Source: a virus
Virus record (IMG/VR): IMGVR_UViG_3300050821_012709
Coordinates: 1-27,916 of that record
DNA length: 27,916 nt
Direction: 5' to 3' (one strand)
Positions 14,131 through 21,519 of this stretch are shown piece after piece (position 1 is the first letter of the stretch; the number at the start of each line of letters is the position of its first letter). The notes beneath the pieces are model-generated. The model saw only the letters and a list, made by a program, of their open reading frames with translations. It had not been told where the DNA came from and did no database searches. Position numbers and translations under genes: made by a program.

Positions 14131-17100
14131 TATCCGGGTTGCTCCTTCCGTTCTCCGTACTTCGCGCCGTAGATGGCGTGCGACAACAGCTCGTCGCCTA
14201 CCGCCTGGTCCGGCCAGCTAATCAGGATCTGGCAGTGCGTGCATTTCGGGCATTCTCCGTCCTGGCTGGTAACGTAGCGATCGGAGTACAGCGTCTCCGA
14301 TGCGGAGAGGGTCGGCGGGTCCACGCTGGTGTAGTCCAGCATGTCAAATGAAATTGTGGGGGATTCCGCTATCTCGTCGTAGAGCATTCCCACTTGAGGC
14401 CGATCGCCGGTCAGGATCGAATCCAGCTCGATGTGCGCGACCTCCGCGACTTCGCCGGTCTGACACAGCACCACATTGCCTAAAACCCCGTAGCAATTCC
14501 CTTCCCCATAGGTCTTGCCGTTGTCGGTGAACACCGAAGTATCCCGCATCAGGATTGGCCCTGATCCTGCCGAATATGAGACCGTGCCGGTTTCGGGGAC
14601 GGCGGGCGCTATCTCGTTAAGCAAGCTCTTTGCCTGATTAAGCAGGATGCGATTGCCGGAATAGCCCACGACAACAAACGTTTGACCGTTAAGTGCGGGC
14701 ACGGTGGTAAGCCCGTTGAGGACTACCTCAATCAGCGTATCGACCAGCGGCGCATCGAGAGTCAGCGTGATTGTCGCCAGGGGATTCTCTGAGGGGTCGC
14801 TGGAAAAGCCGATGATGATTTGAATTTCCTTTATGTCTCGCGAGCCTGCATTGTTGGGGCCTACTAACAATTCCCATTGCCCGGTGGCCACTTCCACGCT
14901 TTGCACGGCGCTGGTGCCGCTTACGATCGCCGCGAACGGCGACCAGAGAAAACCCGTCTCAGGCGGCGCAACCGGCGAGTATCTAAACCAGCCAACCGAA
15001 CCATCCGCAACATATAGCGCGGTATCGCCTGACTTCTTCTCGTGCCAAGTGACATAGGTTGTCGCTGGATCAAACAGCGAATCCTCGAAACCGCCAGTGC
15101 TCATCTGCTGAAACTGGTCCCCAATCGGGAAACCATATTCAACGTAGCCAGCGCCAGGGTCCAGCTCTGCCCCCTTTTGATTATTTGTAAAAAAATAAAA
15201 AGTAGAACCGACAACTGCTATCGCGTCGTAGTTCAAAACCCCTAAATTCTTCATGTACACAACCGGGTAGAACGGCTCCGCAGCTGTGCCGGTGCCCAGG
15301 ATGGCGTACACGTTCGCGGTTCCGAAAACTAAGAGCAACGCATCGTTGGTCACCGATGAGACCAGGCGCGTTAGCTTTTCGGGGAACTGCATCACGTTAT
15401 TGCCGGGGAAAGCCGTTAGCCCGTTGCCTACAACCGTGTCCGGCCCGCCGCTCCAGATCACTTGCGAGCCGTTGCTAATCATCCAGACACGTTGCAAGTG
15501 ATATTCCGGCGCGGTGGCGCCCACGGGCGGTTGATTGTTCGCGCCTATGGCATTGAGCGGAGCTGCGATCAAAGGATTGAGCGCGGCGCTGGTCGGGTCG
15601 GTGTCTACAAACGTCCAGCTGGTTGCATTGCCGGGGATCGGGTTGGGGATCGAGGCACGAAACACCATCACCGCGCCGCCCTGGTCGGTGCGCCAGATCC
15701 AGATTTGATCGCATTGCGGATCTGCCGGACTGTTCCCGATGACGTTCACGGAGAAGCCGCCAGCTGGCCCCAGGATGCCGTTCGGGATAACCGCTGCCGG
15801 TGACGCGGTGGTTATGCTGCCATCCACGCAATGATACGAATAGGCGTATTGGAAGCCGCCCGTACAAAGCACCGTGCCAGGGCCTGCACACGTCCAGAAC
15901 AGATCACCGTCAGACACTACCGCGCCTACTGTCGTGCCCCAGACTGGCGCAGTCGCGCCGCTGGTGCTTGGCACGGTCGGCGGTGCGCCCACGGGTGCGC
16001 CGGTACTGCATATCTGCAAATTGCCGTTGCTGTCCAGAATCGCGGAATCTAAAAAAAAGTAAGTGTAGGGCGACCAGCTCCCCAGGTTGCCGCAGTTCGT
16101 CCAGAAAACTATGTTTCCGTCCTGCGTGACGCTCTCGAAGTTCGACGACCATATAGGTTGCGTCGAGCCGGTGCGCCCGTAGTTAGTCACTCCGCTGACG
16201 ACTTCTATGTTTTCGTTGGCGTCGAAAATCGGATACCACGCTGCCGGACTGCTCAAGGGTTGCCAGTAGGTAAGATTCGATGGCGTGTTGAGGATCGGCG
16301 CGGCTGTGGGGCCTGCCAGCGACAAGTTTTGTACCGCTAGCCCCTGACACATCCATGTCACCGTGCCGTCTGTTGTTCTTCCCCCCGGCGTGCCTGCCCA
16401 TAATGGCGATGCGCTTCCGCTGATTCCCCCATTGCTTGCCCTGCCGCCGCCGAAGCCTGAGTCGCTTACCACTCCTCCGGTTACGGGACCATAGAAGAAA
16501 AAATATGTCCCGTTGGCGAGCGGAGGGAGTCCGAATTGCGCCGGTATGTTTGGGTCATAGGGCAACCGCTGCCCATTCAGTTGAACAAAGTTCGTCATCC
16601 CCGCGAACTGCACATTTCCGCCTACGGTCCACTGAGGTGAGGGGGTCGTCCAGTTAACTTGCAATACGAAGTGTGGCGATGCGCCGCCCGTGGAAATCAC
16701 CTGGATGCTTGACACCTGTACACTCGCCGCCGCGTTGCTGATGACCTCTTGAATGTTCCCGGTCGGGTCAACGATGAAATCGCCGCCGTTGTACTGCGTG
16801 TTCGGCTGCCAAACCTTCGAGGATTGCGTCCACTTCATTTGCTGTAGGTCGTTGGTCATTATCAGCTGCGTACCAACACCCAGAAAGCGCGTGCGCCCCG
16901 CGCCCGCTGGCTTGCTGAAAAGCGATACATTCGCGAGCTGCCCTGCGGTCACGTCCCATACTTGGGATAGGGAATCGCCCAGAACGACGACTTGCTGCAC
17001 ATTATTTTGAATAAATTTAAAACTATAAAAACTAAACATCGGAGGGTAAGGGTTCGGGTTGTAGACGATCAGCCCTGGTCTTCTCTGGAAAGTCAGCTTG

Positions 17101-17300
17101 GCGGTAATCTCGCGATTCAGCCCGTCAATCAGCGAATCAAAACGCGAAGCCCCATAGAACTTGCCATACAGGTACGGCACGGCGGCGTCACGTAGCGGGC
17201 TGCGCTGTGTCCACATCCCGGTGATGTAGCGATCCATCGACAGCGGCGCGTATTGTGTCGGCTCGTGAGCTACGCCCGCAGTTTCCAGAGGCCCGGACAT
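14130..17300 (-). CDS. Large tail-nozzle-like virion protein with inserted repeat modules, 1056 aa
   Basis: The N-terminal part (residues 1-90) contains MDRYITGMWTQRSPLRDAAV and FDSLIDGLNREITAKLTFQR. This resembles the start of tail tubular B or P22 gp10-type proteins, which form the nozzle below the portal in short-tailed phages. At least four modules of a W...GxxTxDGxxxW type interrupt the body: about 160-200 (GGDFIVDPTGNIQEV), 285-320 (PLWAGTPGGRTTDGTVTW), 355-404 (TQPIWSSN...TQDGNIVFW) and 409-472 (DSNGNLQICST...SDGDLFW). The C-terminal half is strand-rich and ends in CPKCTHCQILISW. Typical nozzle proteins are near 500-800 residues, so the excess is roughly these inserts. It follows the 233-aa gene by one base. 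The largest gene but one in the window. Confidence 0.68.
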   Translation of the reverse strand: MSGPLETAGVAHEPTQYAPLSMDRYITGMWTQRSPLRDAAVPYLYGKFYGASRFDSLIDGLNREITAKLTFQRRPGLIVYNPNPYPPMFSFYSFKFIQNNVQQVVVLGDSLSQVWDVTAGQLANVSLFSKPAGAGRTRFLGVGTQLIMTNDLQQMKWTQSSKVWQPNTQYNGGDFIVDPTGNIQEVISNAAASVQVSSIQVISTGGASPHFVLQVNWTTPSPQWTVGGNVQFAGMTNFVQLNGQRLPYDPNIPAQFGLPPLANGTYFFFYGPVTGGVVSDSGFGGGRASNGGISGSASPLWAGTPGGRTTDGTVTWMCQGLAVQNLSLAGPTAAPILNTPSNLTYWQPLSSPAAWYPIFDANENIEVVSGVTNYGRTGSTQPIWSSNFESVTQDGNIVFWTNCGNLGSWSPYTYFFLDSAILDSNGNLQICSTGAPVGAPPTVPSTSGATAPVWGTTVGAVVSDGDLFWTCAGPGTVLCTGGFQYAYSYHCVDGSITTASPAAVIPNGILGPAGGFSVNVIGNSPADPQCDQIWIWRTDQGGAVMVFRASIPNPIPGNATSWTFVDTDPTSAALNPLIAAPLNAIGANNQPPVGATAPEYHLQRVWMISNGSQVIWSGGPDTVVGNGLTAFPGNNVMQFPEKLTRLVSSVTNDALLLVFGTANVYAILGTGTAAEPFYPVVYMKNLGVLNYDAIAVVGSTFYFFTNNQKGAELDPGAGYVEYGFPIGDQFQQMSTGGFEDSLFDPATTYVTWHEKKSGDTALYVADGSVGWFRYSPVAPPETGFLWSPFAAIVSGTSAVQSVEVATGQWELLVGPNNAGSRDIKEIQIIIGFSSDPSENPLATITLTLDAPLVDTLIEVVLNGLTTVPALNGQTFVVVGYSGNRILLNQAKSLLNEIAPAVPETGTVSYSAGSGPILMRDTSVFTDNGKTYGEGNCYGVLGNVVLCQTGEVAEVAHIELDSILTGDRPQVGMLYDEIAESPTISFDMLDYTSVDPPTLSASETLYSDRYVTSQDGECPKCTHCQILISWPDQAVGDELLSHAIYGAKYGERKEQPG

Positions 17301-17301
17301 C

Positions 17302-18003
17302 TTAGGTTCCCCTTCCGGCAGTTCCCTGTTGTGTCGCGGCCTGCGAGCGCATAACCGTGCGCGTCATGTTCATCCAGTTGGACAGGAACAAATCCCGCGC
17401 CTGGTCATCGAGGCCGTCTTGCAGCGAGAGGATGCGGGCGAGAAACCAGCGCTCGAAAACAGGGAAGCGCGAGTCATTCACCAGCAAACTTAAAAAAGCT
17501 AAAAATCCAAGATTGTAAACATGGGCGAAGTAATCGGGGACCACATCCCACATCGAGGCCGGGGAGCTGATGAGACCAGGGCTGCGCTGATAGTCGCCCG
17601 CTACGGTGTACACCGCGTCCGGCGTGTTCTTCACGCGAAAGGTTATCGTCCCCTGGTTGTCGTTGTACTGCGGCGCTATCAGTGTCGGGCGGCTCTGCGT
17701 CGAGTCTTTACCCAGAGATATTGCCCCATTGAGCGCGAAGTTTTTCCCGGTTGAATCGCTGATCCATTGCGTCTCGATGAAACCGAAATCGGGAATCGGG
17801 ACGGGGTAATCGGTGAGGCCGGTCTGAGTAGGGAACTGGAAGCTCCGGCGGTTGAATGGCCAGCGAAACGGCGGCGCGAGGATGGTTTGCAGCACCAGGT
17901 TGCCCGCGAAGATTCCCGGTTCCTGGCCGTTAACATAGATCGGCTGATTTTTTAAATATGGCCGGACGAAGTTTGCCGAATTTTGTACAGTCAGCGTGAC
18001 CAT
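17302..18003 (-). CDS. Neck/tail adaptor-like virion protein, 233 aa
   Basis: The N-terminal two thirds are strand-rich (LTDYPVPIPDFGFIETQWIS, TFRVKNTPDAVYTVAGDY). A helical C-terminal part follows (DYFAHVYNLGFLAFLSLLVN, then RFPVFERWFLARILSLQDGL and FLSNWMN). The helical part has a hydrophobic core but also charged residues, so it is probably not a membrane segment. AAGG lies 9 bases before the ATG. The gene sits between a likely head-tail adaptor and the nozzle gene, and no other neck genes are seen, so a connector or neck role is the best guess. I do not recognise a named family. Confidence 0.62.
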   Translation of the reverse strand: MVTLTVQNSANFVRPYLKNQPIYVNGQEPGIFAGNLVLQTILAPPFRWPFNRRSFQFPTQTGLTDYPVPIPDFGFIETQWISDSTGKNFALNGAISLGKDSTQSRPTLIAPQYNDNQGTITFRVKNTPDAVYTVAGDYQRSPGLISSPASMWDVVPDYFAHVYNLGFLAFLSLLVNDSRFPVFERWFLARILSLQDGLDDQARDLFLSNWMNMTRTVMRSQAATQQGTAGRGT

Positions 18004-18014
18004 TGCGGCTTACC

Positions 18015-18995
18015 TTAGTACGGCGTTGATGGGTCTCTGGGGTTCCTCAAGCCTGGGTAAATCGCATCCACGGGAAAGCTCGCCGGGACCAGGCCGTAGA
18101 AATTCAGCTCTTTATCCGCAGATTTTTTAATTTCTAAAAGGCTAGAAATCCATTCCTGATAATCCGGCTGGAAGCGTGCCCGGTCCTTGGGATCTGGCGA
18201 AGCATCGAGAGCATAAGCCCGGTAACCCTTGCGGAAGTTTCGCGCCTGGTCATCGGGGATCGGATCTAACATCTGGTCAAACGCGGTGAAGGTCGGCGGC
18301 AGCATCTGATAACGCGGGATGATCTCCCACACTGGCCCGGTCGCCCCTGGGAGCGGGTACACGCGGAACCCTTTCGAGTTCGGAGCGCAGATAATCCAGC
18401 TCATCGTGCCATCAGGAACGATCTGCCCTTCTGTGGGGTTCGGGCCTAGCGCGGGCGGCGTTGTGCCAGTCGTGCCGAACGTCCACACGGTCAGAATCTG
18501 CCCCTCAAAATAAATCCCCATCAGCGGGTTGAACTGTACGGGGTTGCTGCCTGTCACCAGCGGGTAGTAAGTCACACCCGGCCCTGGCCACGGGCCTAGT
18601 TTCATTTGGCTGTTGTAGATCCAACACACTTGCGTGATCGGCCCCTGGCAATAGCTGGTCAAGGGAAGGTCTTTGCGTGCGGTGATCTGGCATATGGGCT
18701 TGGGGTTCGACGTGTTGTTGATGTCGATGCGGTCGGCATTTTCCAACCAGGCCATATTGTTATTCAGCCCTGGCGAGGGGTAATCCTGCTGCCAGGAGTT
18801 TGTCCAGAACGCATCGGCCAGCTGGCGATTCCACTTCCAGTTAAAGCGCTCGCTGATTAGATCGCTCATCACATCGTTGCCGATGTCGAGCGCGAGCTGC
18901 GAGCCATACCCCGCAGGGTGATTGAGCGGAGACGGCACACCCTGCGAGGTTATGTGATCGATGACACTTTGCAGCGATTGGGTGGAGTTTCCCAT
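18015..18995 (-). CDS. Head-tail adaptor-like protein with an inserted GxxxxDGxxxW module, 326 aa
   Basis: The N-terminus has a helical segment starting SLQSVIDHITSQGVPSPLNH, then GYGSQLALDIGNDVMSDLIS and FNWKWNR. This resembles adaptor proteins that dock below the portal in short-tailed phages. An insert near 168-204 (TTGTTPPALG ... IVPDGTMSWIICAP) carries the module seen repeatedly in the nozzle protein. The C-terminus returns to helices (WISSLLEIKKSADKELN) and ends with FPVDAIYPGLRNPRDPSTPY. The start ATG follows the upstream stop after two bases in an A-rich run (TAAAAAATG) with no Shine-Dalgarno, so translation is probably coupled. Family assignment is by layout and context. Confidence 0.62.
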   Translation of the reverse strand: MGNSTQSLQSVIDHITSQGVPSPLNHPAGYGSQLALDIGNDVMSDLISERFNWKWNRQLADAFWTNSWQQDYPSPGLNNNMAWLENADRIDINNTSNPKPICQITARKDLPLTSYCQGPITQVCWIYNSQMKLGPWPGPGVTYYPLVTGSNPVQFNPLMGIYFEGQILTVWTFGTTGTTPPALGPNPTEGQIVPDGTMSWIICAPNSKGFRVYPLPGATGPVWEIIPRYQMLPPTFTAFDQMLDPIPDDQARNFRKGYRAYALDASPDPKDRARFQPDYQEWISSLLEIKKSADKELNFYGLVPASFPVDAIYPGLRNPRDPSTPY

Positions 18996-18998
18996 TTT

Positions 18999-19559
18999 TT
19001 ATTTTTTAGAAACTGCGGACACTACGACCGCCGCCTGGTCGGTTGCGAACGTTACCCCAATGCCCACCGATGAGTTAGCGGGATGCGGTGTGATGGTGCT
19101 GGCAGGCGTCCCGCGCTCTACAACAAGATTGTTGGGGTCGCTGCCATCGGTGACCGTCATGTACTCGGAATCGATCTGTAGGACCGTGCCCGCCCCTACA
19201 GCCGATTCGGGCGCGTTTTCGAGTGCAACGGTGGTGTCCGTCTCCCCGTCCATCGGCAGCGCCAACACGCCCCACTCTCCCGGCTCCGATTGCGTGCCTG
19301 TCGGCGGCGGAGCTGGTGCCGATGGCCGGATGCCGTGCTGATCGAGGGTTGCCCAGATCGTGTCTATCTCCGTCTGCAATTGCTCGACGGTCGGCGGGTC
19401 TGTCTCGTCCTGCTGCTGCGTGACGGGCGGTTGTTTGGCGGTTTTGGGTTGGGGTGCTGGCGGCTGCGTCTGTTCTTCGTCGTAGTTGTTTGCCATCGCT
19501 CGGCTCCGTTTCTTCGCTGGTTTGGCCGCTTTGGTGGCGGCTTTTTTCTTAGCAGGCAT
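18999..19559 (-). CDS. Small virion-type protein with a histone-H1-like basic tail, 186 aa
   Basis: The start is set at ATG 19559 because AAGGGGG lies about 6 bases upstream and the longer frame would run back into the preceding gene. The protein begins MPAKKKAATKAAKPAKKRSR, a Lys/Ala/Pro-rich tail like histone H1 or bacterial H1-like proteins, able to contact DNA. An acidic Gln/Pro-rich linker follows, then a short helix (TVEQLQTEIDTIWATLDQHG). The C-terminal beta-rich part includes VLQIDSEYMTVTDGSDPNNL and VVERGTPASTITPH. That last part matches a module (DxExMxV...N.LTVxRGxxGT) found in several phage structural proteins. It may decorate or line the capsid and bind packaged DNA; this is inference. 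Confidence 0.62.
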   Translation of the reverse strand: MPAKKKAATKAAKPAKKRSRAMANNYDEEQTQPPAPQPKTAKQPPVTQQQDETDPPTVEQLQTEIDTIWATLDQHGIRPSAPAPPPTGTQSEPGEWGVLALPMDGETDTTVALENAPESAVGAGTVLQIDSEYMTVTDGSDPNNLVVERGTPASTITPHPANSSVGIGVTFATDQAAVVVSAVSKK

Positions 19560-19569
19560 AGTGCCCCCT

Positions 19570-20112
19570 TCATGCTCGCTCGGGAATGAACGGCACTCCG
19601 TCACGTTCAAACGTGAACGATGGCCCGCGAATCTCATCGAGGCCGGATTCCTGGGACATCTCCAGCCACTTGTCATAGATGGCTTTTAGTTTTTGGTATT
19701 CCTCGGGGTGAGACTTTCGCAGCGAGGGATGCGGGGTAAAGACTTTCAACCGGCAGCGCAGGCATTGCAGCAACCAGGTGTAGCCGTCCAGCATCTGTGT
19801 GCGAACTATGCACGGCTTGCCATCGCCCGCGTACACGTTCTGCGGCCTTCCGCCCTGGCGGTGGCGGCAGATCCTCTGCGCCAGCTCCATGTTGCGGCGC
19901 TCCGCCTCTACATCGGCCTGAATCTGGCGGTTGTGATTCTCTACCGCTTCCTTGCGAGCCAGCCGCCGCGCATTGTCATCTTTGACCCTATCTAAATCTA
20001 AAATCTTAGATTGTAGTTCGGTGGCGGCAATGAGCCGGTGCATCTCTTCCAGGCTCATGTGCTGAAACTCTGGCGGGATGGCGGGCAAAATTTCTTTTGC
20101 TGGTTTGGGCAT
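19570..20112 (-). CDS. Conserved phage protein with a Cys/His metal-binding pattern, 180 aa
   Basis: ATG 20112 (MPKPAKEILPAIPPEFQHMS) is preferred over the TTG at 20121, because AAAGG lies 9 bases upstream of the ATG but abuts the TTG. A helical N-terminal half (EEMHRLIAATELQSKILDLD, then KEAVENHNRQIQADVEAERR) is followed by ICRHRQGG ... QCLRCRLKVFTP. The CxHxxGG...CxRC pattern is one I know from small phage proteins placed just after the capsid gene. It should hold a zinc ion. The codons for SKILDLD are strikingly AT-rich (19985-20012). The gene follows the structured intergenic region after the capsid gene. A DNA-contact or capsid-associated role is possible; none is shown. Confidence 0.68.
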   Translation of the reverse strand: MPKPAKEILPAIPPEFQHMSLEEMHRLIAATELQSKILDLDRVKDDNARRLARKEAVENHNRQIQADVEAERRNMELAQRICRHRQGGRPQNVYAGDGKPCIVRTQMLDGYTWLLQCLRCRLKVFTPHPSLRKSHPEEYQKLKAIYDKWLEMSQESGLDEIRGPSFTFERDGVPFIPERA

Positions 20113-20126
20113 AGTTGCCAACCTTT

Positions 20127-20219
20127 CGGGTGTAGAAGTGAAACTAATGAGAGGGCGCGGGCTTATGGGTGAGAATCAATCCCCAAATTGCTATACACCC
20201 GCATGAAACCCGCGCTCTC
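20127..20219 (-). promoter_or_regulatory. Interlocking inverted repeats (possible pseudoknot) in the leader of the 180-aa gene
   Basis: Two pairs of complementary arms interleave. CGGGTGTA (20127-20134) matches TACACCCG (20194-20201). GAGAGGGCGCGGG (20149-20161) matches CCCGCGCTCTC (20209-20219) with a two-base bulge. The order A-B-A'-B' gives a pseudoknot if both form, or a two-state switch if they exclude each other. Arm A lies about 15 bases upstream of the ATG at 20112, so folding could affect ribosome access. There is no homology evidence for a known RNA family. Confidence 0.45.
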
Positions 20220-20231
20220 TAGAGCCGCATT

Positions 20232-20279
20232 CGCGTTAGGTGTGTCGGAGGGACGGCAACCCATTGGCACACCTACGCG
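20232..20279 (-). terminator. Strong hairpin just after the capsid gene (attenuator/processing stem, no U-run)
   Basis: CGCGTTAGGTGTG (20232-20244) pairs with CACACCTACGCG (20268-20279), a 12-bp stem with one bulged T and a 23-base loop. On the minus strand it begins 17 bases after the capsid stop. No U-tract follows, so full Rho-independent termination is unlikely. Such stems often stabilise the 3' end of an abundant capsid transcript or lower downstream expression. The stem is directly visible; the function is inferred. Confidence 0.5.
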
Positions 20280-20295
20280 GGCGGCATGTTAAAAG

Positions 20296-21462
20296 TCAGG
20301 TTGTCTGGGGTACTGCATCCCAACAACGGGCACGGCTCGTGGTATCTGGCGGCGGGCCGAAAGCTAAGATCGCGTTGTAACTTACCCCACCGCCGATAAC
20401 TCCGGGGGGATCAGCTTGGTTACCCATCTGGTACTCACCCATCCACAGTTTCATGTTTTTGTAATTGCCATCGTCTACATCCGTGCGGTTCTCGCGGTTG
20501 AGCTTGATGGTGATTACAGCGTCACGTCCGGCGCAGTAGGTGCGGATGGCCGTGTTGCCCGTGGCTTTCCAGTTGGGGGTTTGGGTGCAGTTAGTCGAAG
20601 CCATCCAGTGAACGCCAAACAGCTCAATAATGCGGATGCTGTCGCCGTCCTCTGGGTCGGGCAGCTCGGAGAGTTTCATCTGGCCTTCTGCTGTGTGCTT
20701 CCAGATGTCCACAATGCTGTTGTTCGACGTATCGAGGGCGACTAAATCGCCTACGAAAAATGGGTGGATCTTCCCGCCGAAGTAGCCGGTATCAAGTTCT
20801 GACACGTTCTGGCCGCGCAAGCTGAAGGGCGCTTGCTCGATCATGGCTTTGGTAAAGTTGGGCGCGGCGGTAGTGGCATCGAGGTTGGCAGTTTTTGGAT
20901 CTAAAATTCTCAGATAATCGAAGATGGCCATAATCAAGTCATCGACTGAGAGGCCCAGACGATAGGCCATCTCACGGCGCAACGCGATCATGTCATCGCT
21001 GATCGAAGTAACCAGGGCCTTATCACTTATGTTCAAGTAATCAGCCCATTGACCCAGAACATAGTCTTGGAAGTTAGCAGTAGTCGAGATGCCTGTCCCT
21101 ACTGTACCCTCCGCCTGCTCCTGGGTGTTGGCGGGGAAAACTGGCCACATAAAATTACGGTAGATTTGACCAGACTTGGCAGGCATTGGTAGCCTGGTTG
21201 TCATCCGCATCATAATCAGCTTGGCTTTTAAATTTTCTAAAAAATTTTTATTATAGAATGTTGAAAAGGCTGCCTGCGGCATATTTCCACTGGTCATCGA
21301 CGCAGGGGAAAACCCGTCGCAGAATGCAGCTCCGGGGTGTGCAGCACAGGACAGCGCATAGCGCGAGGTAACGACGATCGCAGAACCTAGCGCAACGATC
21401 AGCTGAAGAATCGGGAAAACAACCCAATCGACCAGCCAGCGGGTAAGCCTCTCTGTCGGCAT
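20296..21462 (-). CDS. Major capsid protein, N4-gp56-like (P22-type fold), with hydrophobic N-terminal extension, 388 aa
   Basis: From residue 61 the sequence MPQAAFSTFYNKNFLENLKA, then LPMPAKSGQIYRNFMWPVFP, EGTVGTGISTTANFQDYVLG and LNISDKALVTSISDDMIALR, follows the N4-gp56 capsid family. In that family a short N-terminal helix with YxKxxLExxxPK and a KNSGKTI-like strand precede the EGxT, YGDYxxxSD and helical regions. It forms the icosahedral shell. Residues 1-55 are unusual: MPTERLTRWLVDWVVFPILQ, continuing hydrophobic to about 33, then CAAHPGAAFCDGFS. The first ATG (21462) has GGAG with a 7-base spacer, while ATGs at residues 56 and 61 have no good site. The extension therefore appears to be translated, then perhaps cleaved. 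The preceding gene is a likely scaffold, as expected. Confidence 0.85.
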   Translation of the reverse strand: MPTERLTRWLVDWVVFPILQLIVALGSAIVVTSRYALSCAAHPGAAFCDGFSPASMTSGNMPQAAFSTFYNKNFLENLKAKLIMMRMTTRLPMPAKSGQIYRNFMWPVFPANTQEQAEGTVGTGISTTANFQDYVLGQWADYLNISDKALVTSISDDMIALRREMAYRLGLSVDDLIMAIFDYLRILDPKTANLDATTAAPNFTKAMIEQAPFSLRGQNVSELDTGYFGGKIHPFFVGDLVALDTSNNSIVDIWKHTAEGQMKLSELPDPEDGDSIRIIELFGVHWMASTNCTQTPNWKATGNTAIRTYCAGRDAVITIKLNRENRTDVDDGNYKNMKLWMGEYQMGNQADPPGVIGGGVSYNAILAFGPPPDTTSRARCWDAVPQTT

Positions 21463-21469
21463 GGCAGTG

Positions 21470-21473
21470 CTCC
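21470..21473 (-). promoter_or_regulatory. Shine-Dalgarno that fixes the capsid start at 21462
   Basis: On the minus strand GGAG (21473-21470) lies 7 bases upstream of ATG 21462. The alternative starts at residues 56 (upstream CCCTGCGTCG) and 61 (GTGGAAAT) are much weaker. The site therefore supports translation of the hydrophobic N-terminal extension of the capsid protein. Confidence 0.6.
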
Positions 21474-21481
21474 GGTCACGC

Positions 21482-21519
21482 CCCGCAAACTAAAAAACCG
21501 GGAGTTTTTAGTTTGCGGG
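21482..21519 (-). promoter_or_regulatory. Perfect 15-bp hairpin between scaffold stop and capsid start
   Basis: CCCGCAAACTAAAAA (21482-21496) pairs perfectly with TTTTTAGTTTGCGGG (21505-21519) across an 8-base loop. On the minus-strand transcript the first arm contains the UAA stop of the putative scaffold gene (21508-21510). The second arm ends 8 bases before the GGAG of the capsid gene. It could set the scaffold-to-capsid expression ratio by coupling, by attenuation (U-rich second arm) or by RNA processing. The stem is seen directly; the role is inferred. Confidence 0.65.

Noticed and set aside
18999-19676. Longer reading of the H1-like-tail gene starting at 19676
   Set aside because: It would overlap the preceding gene by over 100 bases; the ATG at 19559 has a strong site just upstream.
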